NCBI GenBank assembly: GCA_947359465.1
Contig: OX375877.1
Coordinates: 23,695,235 to 23,759,234 of the forward strand
Origin: Metellina segmentata
Lineage: Eukaryota; Arthropoda; Arachnida; Araneae; Tetragnathidae
Direction: 5' to 3'
Length of the DNA: 64,000 nt
How positions within the stretch are numbered: position 1 is the first letter of the stretch; every line of letters begins with the position of its first letter. Under the pieces are notes generated by a model. It did no database searches and had not been told where the DNA came from. It saw only the letters and a list, made by a program, of their open reading frames with translations. Below are positions 1-10,006 of the stretch, one piece after another. Made by a program: the position numbers and the translations under genes.

Positions 1-112
1 TTACACTGACAAATAGATTTCTGGGATATATGAATGAATGAATTTACTATGATAACAAATTCTGGGGTATATTCATTCACATAAAACCTCCCTGCACACA
101 CAGTTGTGTATT

Positions 113-701
113 TCAGAACTCGCAGATACAACAGTAACAGATTCGAAAGATCTCTCTAGAAAGACCTACGTACAATTGGCCACGAGTAAAAACTGGTTTG
201 CTCAAATCTAAACATATTTTGTCAAAAGTTTGGCCCTGAGCTTTATTAATGGTCGTTGAAAATGCTAACCTAACAGGAAATTGTTCACGCTTGAATTTAA
301 AAGGCATATTTCTATCAGGTGGAATAAGAGGTATCAGGTAAGATTCATTATTTTCGTTACTTATTTTTTTTTGCTTCAACAGTATTTTTCTGCAAATTTA
401 CCACGATAAGTGTAGTTCCATTGCACAAAACGTTTGAAGGTGCTAAATTTCTGAGTAACATTATAATAACACCTGTTTTTAATTTAAGTTTATGAGGTGG
501 CATTCCAGTTGGTGTAATGCTATTCAAAAATTCCTCTGAATATGTAAGTTGATCTCGTGGATCTTCACTGACTATTGTAACAATACTCTCATAAATGACT
601 TCATTTCCTGGCATACACAGCAGTACATGATTATTGATTTGCATTGATAAATCATTTGTTACAGTGAGAATGGCACAATTTTTTAGCTCCTCAGGCGTCA
701 C
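113..701 (-). pseudogene. Helitron PIF1-like helicase, C-terminal part, frameshifted
   Basis: Two overlapping minus-strand frames together give the C-terminal part of a Helitron-encoded PIF1-family (SF1B) DNA helicase. The upstream part (357-701) has the family's PGNE, TPTGMPPHKLKLKTG and MLLRNL stretches. The downstream part (113-379) has FPVRLAFSTTINKAQGQTF (helicase motif V region) and GQLYVGLSR (motif VI). A shift near 357-379 separates them. In an intact element this domain unwinds DNA during rolling-circle transposition. The Walker A/B half is absent, so this cannot be functional. Confidence 0.75.
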
Positions 702-717
702 TGTTTCAAAATCTATA

Positions 718-1099
718 TCATTGAACAGTTGTTTGGTAGCATTTTGTGAACTTTTTTGAAGAGTTCAATTCATGAGGCCAATAAAAAGCTCCACAAAATG
801 AGCATATTTCTGTCATGAATCCACAGTCGTGTTCAGAAACACTTATTTCCACTTGGGAATCGGTTCTATTACTTAAATGTTGCTCCATCGCGTGCTCTGG
901 CCGCAGTATTTCTAGCGGTAATTCTCTGAATTCGTTCGTCAAAAGATTCCCTAGTTCGCTGCTCTCTTATTCGCAAATTATATTGAATTTGACGCAAAGA
1001 GCTCTCTAATTTTTCTATCAAAAACCTCTCAAAATTATCGGGAAGATTGATCAAGCGTGAACGCGATGCGCTTCCCGTTGGTGAAATGAGGGATATCAA
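718..1099 (-). pseudogene. Helitron polyprotein N-terminal fragment
   Basis: Minus-strand frames contain an Arg-rich segment (IREQRTRESFDERIQRITARN) and then EICSFCGAFYWPHE, the CxxCGA(x)W-type motif found just before the Rep domain in Helitron proteins. The next codons lead straight into the helicase C-terminal fragment (NDIDFETVTPEELKNC), so an internal deletion has joined the N- and C-terminal regions. Two frames are involved, so it is broken as well as deleted. Confidence 0.55.
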
Positions 1100-1196
1100 T
1101 ATTTATTTACATTCGTAAAGGACAAACCCGTTGCCACAACCGGGAGAGAAATAGAGGCCAATTTCGCGCCACGCATAAGCGTATTATATATATAGA

Positions 1197-2445
1197 TAGA
1201 TAAATATTTAAAATTCTCATATTTGGATTTTGCCAAAAACAATCAAGACCTTTAATTGGGCTTACTTGTAGATATGTACTTTATAACGATGCACAGAAAC
1301 ATTTTTCAGAATTCTCAATCAAATTTTATTTAAGACAATTCGAAATTTTAGAAGCTTTACACAGTTGCTATTCCTTATCTATGTTTTAAATGCTTTATGA
1401 TAACGGTATCAAAGCATTAACTTCTCGTATCGTATGAGGCCTTTTTAGTTTTGAAGTGTTTTTCTCAATGTCAAACCTCTATTATAATATTAACAGAAGG
1501 AGTAACCAAATATGGGTTAGTACTTCGATAAAAAATATATGCATAACGACCTCAGAAAGCGTCCAATATTTAGAATTCCACCAAAACAATCGAGACCTAA
1601 ACAGGCTAATTTCTAGTCTAGTAAATACTAGACCAACTGCAATAGACTTTGTCCCTCGAATAGACGGTATGCTGTCTCCTGTTAATTCCTAATTAACATT
1701 TCTAAAGAGGCACGGATGCAGTTCCATGCACGAGAAGGAGTGCAGTCATGACAGACCCAAGCAGAGTAGTAACGCTCTAATCCTGTTCTGAAATTTCATA
1801 CTCATTGAGTGTCAACTCTTGAGCCTAGCCAAAGCAATCCGTAATAGCTTGTGACCTTCAGAATGAAAGGCTTATCCCTGGGACAAGCCTGGTACGATCG
1901 ATTGTCCGAAGTCTAGAAAGTATTATCAGGTTTATGTTTACATTGAAATCGTATCATCATTGAGTAGAACCGATTTTTAATTTTATTTAACCAGCACTAA
2001 AAAATGTAATTATAATCAGTGAAAATACAAGAATCAAAATTGAAAAATCCGAAATATTTACTTTCTAGAGGACTTACTTCAATTATTTGTTTAGCAAACA
2101 CGACAAACACCTGTGCCGTGCGAATCTTTGTGAGAAGGTTTTCTGGTGGTAAATGGTAAATTAAAATTTGTTATTTTGCTACTTACTCAAAAAGAGGCAA
2201 CTTAATAAAAACTGTTTCATAGTACAACTGTCATACAAATAACAATTTTTAAAGAAGATTGAAACATTTATATCAAGAATACCAATTAAACACAAATTAA
2301 ATAATTAAAAAAAAAGCTCAAAGGCATAAATACTTTGACAGAAAATTAGATATCTGAGTTAAACAATATTCAATAAAATTAGATAGTATTCAAAATTTAG
2401 CGCAAAACACATTAAAAAAATTATTACTCATAGTTTTAGTTTTAC
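1197..2445. other. Unit head, no gene recognised
   Basis: AT-rich non-coding sequence shared with 46940-48330 of unit 3; the part from 1720 onward is also shared with 21939-22850 of unit 2. A small hairpin (GTCTAGT-AAAT-ACTAGAC) occurs near 1615 and again in unit 3. Short open frames here have no family resemblance that I recognise and are not conserved as frames between units. Confidence 0.6.
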
Positions 2446-3451
2446 TTCTTGTTCTTGCTGGAGTGCCGAATTGTACAATAAATATATAGGACGTTTAATA
2501 ACTGTTTACACATTTTTTATTTTGCAAGTCCTCATCTTGATATCTGACCCAGGAAATAATTCAAGAATTCTCCCCAATTTCCAAAAATTTTGGGGTAAGT
2601 GATCATCTTTTACCAAAACTATATCGCTAACTTTGAATTGGGGAATTTTGTTTTTAACCCAACTGGAATGGGCTGATCTTAAATTTACCAAATACTCATT
2701 TCTCCATTTGGACCAAAAGGACCTCATTAATTTTTCTCGATAATTATATGCCTTTATCAATGTTTTCTTAGAAGATAAATTTTAATCAAGGTGTGGTCTC
2801 ACAGAGGACATCAAAGTTATTCTTTTTCTTAAAAGAAAATGTGCTGGGGTTAAATCATTTTGCTCTTCCGTGTTACTTCGAACATAGGTAATAGGCCTAG
2901 AGGTAGACATTCCTTCAATTTCGGAAAGGAGAGTTTGTAACTGTTCAATGATCAGAAAAGACTTTCCAAGTGTACTTCGCAGAGCTACTTTCACTGTACT
3001 CACCATGCATTCATAAAATCCGCCCCACCACGCGGCACTTTCCACTATATACATTCATTTTATGTCGTTGGAAGCATAACAATTTTTCACCTCCGGATGA
3101 TTCATAACTGACCACATTTGTTTTAGGTCCAATTCAGCACGTTTAAAAGTACGCACATTGTCCGATATCACCACTGAACACAAGCTTTGTCGGGAAATGA
3201 AGCGTCGGAGGGCAAGAAGAAAGTTAACAGTCGACAGACTACCGACCAGTTCAAGATGGACACTTCTTGTCACTGCAGAAGTTATCAACAGAATATACTG
3301 CTTTGCATCACTATCTTTCACAAATAGCGCACCAGCAATATCAACACCTATAATCGAAAATGGGGCTGATTGTTCCACTCATTCAGCTGGTAGTGGTGCA
3401 ACATTCTGGTCTACTGGAAAAGAATTGAATCTTTTGCAGAGAAAAATCTGA
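2445..3451 (-). pseudogene. BEL/Pao pol fragment: integrase and DUF5641 (unit 1)
   Basis: Minus-strand frames give, in order, an integrase core with the first catalytic Asp in FSIIGVDIAGALFVKD and the second in SVVISDN (3055-3378). Next comes the rest of the core with WWGGFYECMV and the segment LTPAHFLL (2782-3054). Last is a DUF5641-type C-terminal domain with WSKWRNEYL and VLVKDDHLPQNFWKLGRI (2506-2760). Integrase would insert the retrotransposon cDNA into host DNA. Three frames, internal stops and loss of everything upstream make it a relic. Units 2 and 3 carry the same fragment, so it predates the duplications. Confidence 0.85.
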
Positions 3452-3534
3452 GCCGGCACCCCACTCTCCAAATTTCCAATACGTCAACTGTGGTGGATAA
3501 GGTGTTAATTGTAAGTTTCCTGGTTCGAAACTGG

Positions 3535-3850
3535 GTCAGTGAATGGATATTTCAGGTGTTGCCTCATCATGTGACCATGGTTCAAAATTACGAAGTGTTG
3601 TCTTCAGATCCATCGGTTATGGGATTGATCCCGGAAAGTCGTCAATAGGACGTTGTATTGCTCTAGTGCAACGTTAATTAAAAATTACAAAATTTTCAAA
3701 ATCACCAAGTCAACATAAGGACATTTGAGGCCACTCCAAATTTAACGTACACCTGCCCTATTTGTACACGGTGGCCTTTCTTCGATTCGTACTCGCAATC
3801 CTCCGGTTACTCATCTATTGCTTTTCCAACTGGGCTACCGCGGCCGGAAG
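3535..3850. repeat. Two tRNA-like SINE fragments (unit 1)
   Basis: The plus-strand part (about 3535-3670) has a box-A-like segment followed by GGTTCAAAAT, a weak box B. The same repeat family recurs at 18613-19000 and 38739-39110. The second part (about 3715-3850), read on the minus strand, begins GGCCGCGGTAGCCCAGTTGG, a good tRNA head with box A. Neither folds as a full tRNA by eye. Both are conserved at the same position in units 2 and 3. The SINE call is inference from these heads. Confidence 0.4.
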
Positions 3851-4034
3851 CGCAGTGAGCAAACCCAATGAGCCACCAAGCATAGATAAAGCTTGAATCC
3901 TAACGTAAAAGTAATTGAGTTGTGATGAAACACACTTGGTTATGCTTCTATGGCCCAAGTTGATTCGCTAACCCGTCAGACTTTTACTTCCGAGGTGTAA
4001 CGACAGCGACTTTGCTCGCATGCTCTGTCTGCGA

Positions 4035-5331
4035 CAGGGGTGTGCACACATGAGTTCAATTAGACCCGCATTTCGGTATTTCTTATATGTATTATAAAGA
4101 GACACACCATAGGTACAAATATATAGTAAGCCACTGCATAGTCAGCACGGCGTAGCCCATGAGTTTTTTTGTGGTGTCAGGTGTGACCACTGCTTACTTA
4201 AGCCCGTTGATTACTACGAATTCCCATACGAATTCGTAGCATATTGGATAACAGCCATAATAGCGTAGCCCGTGGTGTTGATTTGCTTCGCAAATCAAAT
4301 AAAAATTCGTAGCCTTTGGAATGAATTCCCTCCTAATTCCAATTTGGTTTGCTTCGCAAAAAAAATTTGGAACATTATGAAACAAACATACAAACACTTC
4401 CATTTATAATATATTTTCGTGAGTTGCCCGTGGTGTTGGTTTGCTTCGCAAGCCAAACGATATCAATATTTAATTGATAAATTATTTTTAAAAAAATATC
4501 AAATAAGGTAACTATCTGGTGTAAAATTTTCCGTAGATTACAAATCCGTTAAAATTTTTATTCTATCTTTAACGATCGCTAAAATAGAAAAAATGCACTT
4601 AAGAACGGCCAGAGATAACTTTCTTAATATCTTTTGTTTCACTTTAATCCGTTCCTCATAAATCATGATGAATGAATCTCAAATGAAACTAAGGTCATTC
4701 GAATCTGATCGCTCCCATTCCAGACGGAAGGTGAAAAAAACGTGCATGGTTCCAAAGGCTGACATCAATAGTGACGTGGGGCAAAAAAGTCTAAATTTTT
4801 TGATGCTTCTTCATTTCCCGAATAAAGAAAGAACGGTGAAAAAACTATTAAATTCATTTTAAAATGTTCTTGACTGAATTTTAAAATTCGCCGCGACCCC
4901 AAAATTGAAACAATTCAGACTACCTGTGTGCCAAATCCCATTACAGTAAGTACCATAGATACGTCAAGACTTTGCTGGCAAGAAACAAACAAACACTTCC
5001 TTTTATAAAAGTAGAGAATATATACATAAATTTAAATTTAATTAATATGGTTATATATTTTACTCAAAGCTTAAATGTAATGTTAAGTACAAACAAATAT
5101 ATATAATTAAGAAAAATTGCCAATTGTTTCAATTACAAACTACTTATTTCAAACTTTTAATAACAAAAAAAAATATAATAAAAATGTATTAAGTATAACA
5201 CTTAACGAAGACCTCCGTTCAAATCTCAATTGATTCTTGCAAAAACTTTTGAAGCAATTAAAAAAACTGGGTTTAAATTTTCTATAAGAGTCGCATTTTA
5301 CTAAAAGAAGAGCTCCATGTGCACACCCCTG
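4035..5331. mobile_element. hAT-like non-autonomous element (unit 1)
   Basis: The segment is bounded by inverted termini CAGGGGTGTGCACA at the left and its reverse complement at the right, with similarity continuing after a 1-nt gap. CAGGGGTG ends are typical of hAT elements. An 8-bp target duplication is not evident (GTCTGCGA against GCATAGAG), so the class is uncertain. The interior has no transposase. It includes Helitron-like sequence (about 4105-4500) with the hairpin-forming GGTTTGCTTCGCAAACC core. A diverged copy of the left end lies at 8805-8860. Confidence 0.45.
4105..4620 (+). repeat. Helitron-like repeat fragment with GCTTCGC hairpin
   Basis: It starts with an AT-rich TATATAGTAAGCCACTGC end resembling the Helitron-type end at 46939 (read on the minus strand). 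It holds several copies of a hairpin motif in which GGTTTG and CAAACC flank CTTCG (near 4280, 4350 and 4440). The last part (4500-4600) is an inverted copy of the repeats at 43330 and 46510, sharing the 'TAAAATTTTCCG...GATT' stretch. No coding capacity. Confidence 0.4.
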
Positions 5332-6481
5332 GCATAGAGTTAAGTCAACTACAACGAAAAGACGTTGACTGTAACAAACTTCAAAGCTACCGAGTCGAAG
5401 CTTTTCCTTGATTCTTTGAGGCACACGATTTTAAAGAAAATTCAAGTTGCACTGAACTTTTTTTTAATAAACATATGAGAAAAAAAGCTTATTTATATTA
5501 TTTAACATAAACTTTTGCATCAACACATTAAAATTGCTACATAAACAGTGTATAACTCTTTCGTGCCTATTAGGCATATACGTCCCAGAGATGAGATTTC
5601 ATACCCTATTGGGCCAATAAATCTCACTTTTGAATGAGTTCTTGGGTTTTCAGTGTTCTTAAGGAACTAGACAATAAAAATAAGACTAAAGAAACCACTA
5701 ATAAAATTCATGATCCCCTTAGCTGAGTAACTAATAAATGTTGGAAGGGAGAAAGTAAACACATAAAGAACGCGAAAGTACGGTCGTCCTTTAAAAAGAG
5801 CAAAAACTTCGTTCAATGTAGGAGATCATCTTTCTGTTCAACAGCTCTGAGGAAACGATATAAGTACAGTTCATCAAGAGAAAGATAGAAATAAGAACAT
5901 TTACTATTTGTCAAATGTGTCAGGTTGCACTTTGTAAAGACAGCTTTACGCCATATCATACTTAACTTGATCTGTAAGAATACAATATTCGATGCCTTTC
6001 ATTTCATTTTACTCTTTATACACATGCTGTGTAAGGTTATTATCACACTATCCTAGACGATTGGGACAAATAGTTCCATTGACAATTCGATTGGGACAAA
6101 TTGTCCCAGGATATTTTCAGGAAACGGGAAAAGTTAAAAACTCTAAACTCATAGTACACTTCTTTTCGCATGTCAACATAAAATTAAACTACTTTTCATG
6201 TTCAATTTTAATAATGCAAAAGTTGGGTCGAAAGGTTTAAAAGGGATTTTGATACTACTATTTACAAAAGATTCTATGGCATATTCTACCTATTTCACAG
6301 TTGCTTTTTGTGTGGTAGCCACGTAAACTAAACAGCAATTATTATGATTCGATAAACTTTGTAAAGCTTCATTTCTCCCAGCTATTCTTAAGCAGCCTAT
6401 AAATCTTCGGTGAAATAACTGGCTTATAGAGGAAAATCCAATGAAATTCTAAACTGATGATTTAGTTCATCATGGTATTAA
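5332..6481. other. Non-coding stretch with a 17-bp palindrome
   Basis: No gene recognised. The region is conserved in all units. It contains a perfect odd-length palindrome TGGGACAAATTGTCCCA (6093-6109), itself part of a repeated ATTGGGACAAAT motif (6061 and 6091). Near 5570 is a palindromic TGCCTATTAGGCA, and near 5593-5627 an inverted TGAGATTT/AAATCTCA pair. These could be remnants of small inverted-repeat elements. Confidence 0.6.
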
Positions 6482-6620
6482 GGCCTTGTTCACATATGGA
6501 GTTTTCTAACTCGCGGTTTCAAAGTCAGATTTCCGTAAGCATTAAATTATGTTTTTTTGTTCCTCTAATTCAAGTTTCTATCTATGCTATCGTTAGAAAA
6601 CGCTTCATGTGAACAGGTCC
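6482..6620. mobile_element. Harbinger-like MITE, 139 bp (unit 1)
   Basis: The element is flanked by TAA on both sides (6479-6481 and 6621-6623) and has about 30-bp imperfect terminal inverted repeats starting GGCCTTGTTCACA at the left and, read inward from the right, GGACCTGTTCACA. A three-base TAA/TTA target and GTTCACA-type ends are characteristic of PIF/Harbinger MITEs. No coding capacity. It sits at the same site and length in units 2 and 3. Confidence 0.75.
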
Positions 6621-7193
6621 TAATATTCAGCTTGTTTTATTTATTTCATTCATGTTGTCCACTTTAAATAGACTGAGCGAAATAGAATTTTATAGGTCTA
6701 GATATGGAAAGTAAATACAATCATGTCATGTGTCGTAAAAATATTAAAAGTAACAACAATTTTATTATTTAGAAATAGAGCTTTAATGACTTATGAATGT
6801 TCAAAAATATGATAGATTAAAACAAATAATGAATTGAAATTATACATATGATATCATTAATTCTGAATTCAGCATAAATTTCAAACTTCCTACTTAGAAC
6901 AATGGAATTAAATACAATTGAACCGTTTTCTGTTTTCCCCTTAAACAATAACATTACTTTGAGTATAATAATGGATGAGTCCATTGTTACGTAAGCATCG
7001 AAATTTCTATTTCATTGTTAACACAAACATTGTTGCGCATGCAAAAAGTATTGTTTTAAAAAGATTTCGTCATTCATGTTATATCTTTCGAACTGCTAAC
7101 TAGCGCATTTAAAGCTTTGATCAAGTGAGATAAATATACGTTTGATTAAAGATATTTTTTGTTGTAGAGGAATTTTCCGCTGCAATTTATTTA

Positions 7194-7392
7194 TAAACAG
7201 TACTTTTCAGTACTATTTGCGTCATTTTCATCGACGTTTGATATAAACAGTACTTTTTAGTGCTATTTCCGTCACTTCTATCGACGTTTAACTTACAAAC
7301 AGTACTTTTCAGTGCTACTTACGTCAATTTTACCGACGTTTTAAACGAACAGTAACTTTCAGTGCTATTTACGCCAATTTCGCAGTCGTCTT
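7194..7392 (+). promoter_or_regulatory. Four ~50-bp direct repeats upstream of the small gene (unit 1)
   Basis: Four tandem copies begin with AACAG at 7196, 7246, 7298 and 7348 (spacings 50, 52 and 50). Each reads roughly AACAGTACTTTTCAGTGCTA, then TTTACGTCA and an AT-rich CGACG. Three copies hold TCAGT, the arthropod initiator pentamer; the second is TTAGT here but TCAGT in units 2 and 3. CGTCA is a CRE half-site. The array ends 14 bases before the ATG. A TTATTTATAAAC stretch precedes the first copy. A promoter role is inferred from position and motif. Confidence 0.55.
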
Positions 7393-7406
7393 AATCAACT
7401 TTCAAG

Positions 7407-7891
7407 ATGTTGGATTGGTTTGGAAAACAAATGTAAGTATGTTACCTATTCCTTATATCATCCTTAAATTTCTTATTTGTATTTATTTTGGTGTATGTTA
7501 ACATTACGTTTTACCACAAACTCTTGGTTTCAAATACATATAATGTGTCCTTTGTGTTTTGGAAAATTAATAAATATCAACCTACTATTTCAGAAGGAAG
7601 TTTCAAGAAAAAAGAATTAAGAAGAAACAGGCCAAAAAGGAGGCCAAAGAAAAGAAATTGCAGCCCTACGTGGAACGCGACTACCTGGCAGAATGGAATG
7701 CAGAACATCCGGATGAATACATGGATTTGCGTCTCCGCACCATCGAAGACGAGATGGCAGAAAGGGTTCAACAAGCTGCTACACAAGCTGTTGACACACC
7801 AGTTGCAGAGGATGCCACAGATCTCGACGGAGAAGATGAGGTTGACAACAATTGCTCAGACAATTTTGTCCTGACGTCTCAGTGGTACTAA
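7407..7891 (+). CDS. Two-exon small gene, 107 aa, unknown function (unit 1)
   Basis: Exon 1 is 7407-7432, intron 7433-7593 (GTAAGT to TTTCAG) and exon 2 7594-7891, giving 107 codons. The protein starts MLDWFGKQI. Residues 10-30 are Lys-rich (KRIKKKQAKKEAKEKK) and probably helical. Residues 34-66 are an amphipathic-looking stretch with DYLAEWNAEHPDEYMDL. The last 30 residues are acidic and end TSQWY. There is no signal peptide, membrane segment or known domain that I recognise. The basic N-terminus and acidic tail would suit a nucleic-acid- or chromatin-associated protein, but that is only inference. The same two-exon frame is open in units 2 and 3. Confidence 0.65.
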
Positions 7892-8331
7892 GCATCACTG
7901 AGAGTCACTGCAAAGAATGCCTTCCTTCTAAACCGAATGGACTGCGGACTCGTCAATTTTGACCTAAATAATGTTATCGTTACAAGCAACCCTGAACTGG
8001 AATGCTAAATACTTCACACTTTTTTGGCATTACAAATCAAGACAAAGAAAGACAGATAATCCATGCTAAGCTGATTTCCTTGGAAAGCAGAGGCATATTC
8101 AGCATAGTTTTAGAACCTCCATGAATAAGAACCAACAAACCTACATTGAAATTTCGAAACTTTGCAGAAAAACTACATACAAAACGTTCCGATGAAAACT
8201 TTTAAAAGCTGACATAAAAATTTGATTCATCATTAATGTTATATATTGGTATACCTGTATAATCACCTCTTATACTTTCGTTATTAGAAAAATTAAAAAG
8301 CACATTTCATGATATTTCGAATTTAAAACTC

Positions 8332-8337
8332 AATAAA
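8332..8337 (+). terminator. Poly(A) signal for the small gene (unit 1)
   Basis: AATAAA followed by A-rich sequence about 440 bases past the stop codon. It is conserved in the same context in units 2 and 3 and is the first such hexamer I would assign to the gene's 3' UTR. Confidence 0.4.
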
Positions 8338-8939
8338 AAAAATATTTCCCTCCATTGTGTTTGTATTCATTGCTTCATTTTCATATATTTAAGATTATTC
8401 TTTTCTAGGGGAGCAGAATTCTATCATTTTGCCAATATGTTACAAAAATCAAAACTGTTCAGGCAACTTCACAATTATTTCAGGACCATAAATGTTCAAT
8501 TACGAAACTTTTTTATAAAGTTTAATAAAACTCAATCAAAAAACAAAATTTCGTTTCTAGGGAAAAAAATTCTAGAATATTTGTATAGAGAAATATAGAG
8601 CTCCGATTGTATAGAAATTTATTAATATAGAATTCTATAGAAATGTAATATTGCGAAACAAGAAATGAGCTCCTGTAGAAGTTTCTACAGGCATTCAATA
8701 GATTTGTATAGACCTTACTTTCTAAAGCTTATAAAAAACGGATTACAATTTTATAGGATTATAGACCACAATCTATAGATAATTTCGTCGAATCCTATGG
8801 ATCAGAGGTGAACACGCATGAGGTCAATGAGAACCGCATTCCAGTTTTTCATTTTTTTAAAGAGCCAAACCTTAGTTACTTAGTATTAAATGCATGGCAT
8901 TTAAATTTAACTAAATTAAACGGTTCACTTCCAAAATAG

Positions 8940-9990
8940 GTAATAGGTCGAGAGTTAACTATTGCTTCTATTTCGGTAAGGAAAGTTTGTAACTGTTCAA
9001 TGGTCAGATAAGACTTTCCAAGGGTCTTTCGCAGAGCTACTTTCACTGTACGCCCATGCGTTTTTATCCCTCTTCCTCAGGCGGCTCTTTACAGTATATA
9101 GGTACTCTCATTTTATGCTGTTTTATTTTTTTAAGACCCGCCCTGGGTCCGCTCTCTAGGTGCTTAGATCACCTTTAATGACCGGGGGTGGGAGATCCTC
9201 CATTGAGGCAAGTCACGTTTATTAAAAATCAATTAATTTAGTGTACAAGGGGCAACACGCCAGAATAAAAACGAACAATGGCACAACGCAGGAATTTGAG
9301 AACAAATTTCTGCTAAAAAATAAGAACCGAAAAATACCATCGGTCAGAAAAGTCATGTAAAAAACACTGAAAATACAAGAACACACAAAAGAAAAACACG
9401 TACGGTCGATATTCGATGAAATAAAAAAGTAAAACGATGAGAGAGAGAGTCCAAAAGGTTAAAAGGTTTTAAATAGTTAAAATAGATCTGAACATTGTTC
9501 CAGGCCCTTACATAAAATCCAGGATGGTGAGACGCGAGAAGATCACAGGATCACCAGTCTCCATAGGCGTAGCGCGATTAAAGATAACACCGCTGCAGAA
9601 TGTAAATAAATATAAATAAATAAACAAACATGGCTCCTCAACATCCGCAACCTAGAGATAGCCCACCAACACCACGGCACAATAGTGAAACCAACAGGGA
9701 AAGGTAAACTATCAGAGGGAAAACACCAGACAGTGGTAAAAGGAGCAGCGAGAAATCAGCCTCAGTGAAGAGACGTGAACAAAAGATAAACTAGAAATGA
9801 ACATTAAAATAGTTTAAAGATTTAACAATCTTAAAGGTTAAAATTATTATTAAAATTTAAGGATTTAAAATGGGACTGGACATAATCCCTGCCTCCTACA
9901 TTGCATAATCAGAGAGCAAGGAGTCCCCACTTTATGACGTTGGAAGTATAAAAAATTTTCACTTTCAGATCAGGTTAGCATGGGTATAGT
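8940..9990 (-). pseudogene. Second BEL/Pao integrase fragment, split by an insertion (unit 1 only)
   Basis: The stretches 8940-9125 and 9926-9975 match the integrase part of the other BEL copies (compare 50490-50720), but are more decayed. They are interrupted by the insert at 9126-9925. This region, with the start of CR1 ORF1, is missing from units 2 and 3, where sequence equivalent to 8660 joins directly to sequence equivalent to 10265. Confidence 0.6.
9126..9925 (-). mobile_element. Unidentified retroposed insert, about 0.8 kb
   Basis: It is inserted within BEL sequence. Imperfect direct repeats flank it (TTTATGCTGTT at the left and TTTATGACGTT at the right), and on the minus strand it ends in an A-rich tail (TTAAAAAAATAAAA). 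Both fit LINE-mediated retroposition. The minus-strand sequence starts TGTAGGAGGCAGGG, has AATAAA near the end and no long reading frame. It could be an LTR-derived transcript or a SINE-like element; I do not recognise the family. Confidence 0.45.
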
Positions 9991-10006
9991 TAGGATGTTA
10001 AATTAG

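Larger units (their letters stand above)
1..1196 (-). mobile_element. Helitron relic, internally deleted, 5' end at right
   Basis: Read on the minus strand, the right edge gives a TC-initiated, AT-rich 5' terminus (TCTATATATATAATACGC) preceded by A, as expected for a Helitron 5' end. Downstream are broken pieces of a Helitron Rep/helicase protein: the N-terminal Cys region and then the C-terminal helicase motifs, with the Rep (HUH) domain and most of the helicase missing. The 3' end is not visible and probably lies beyond the left window edge. The 5' terminus coincides with the left limit of repeat unit 1. Confidence 0.7.

Noticed and set aside
1456..1692. Open frame of 78 codons with a partner at 47229
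   Set aside because: The shared frame is explained by the duplicated unit; start and N-terminus differ and no family resemblance is visible.
5992..6240. 82-codon frame partly shared with 54492
   Set aside because: It differs in length between units, is broken in unit 2, and is covered by the repeated GGGACAAAT motif; no domain seen.
7194..7392. CRISPR array
   Set aside because: The four repeats are contiguous with no unique spacers and the genome is eukaryotic.
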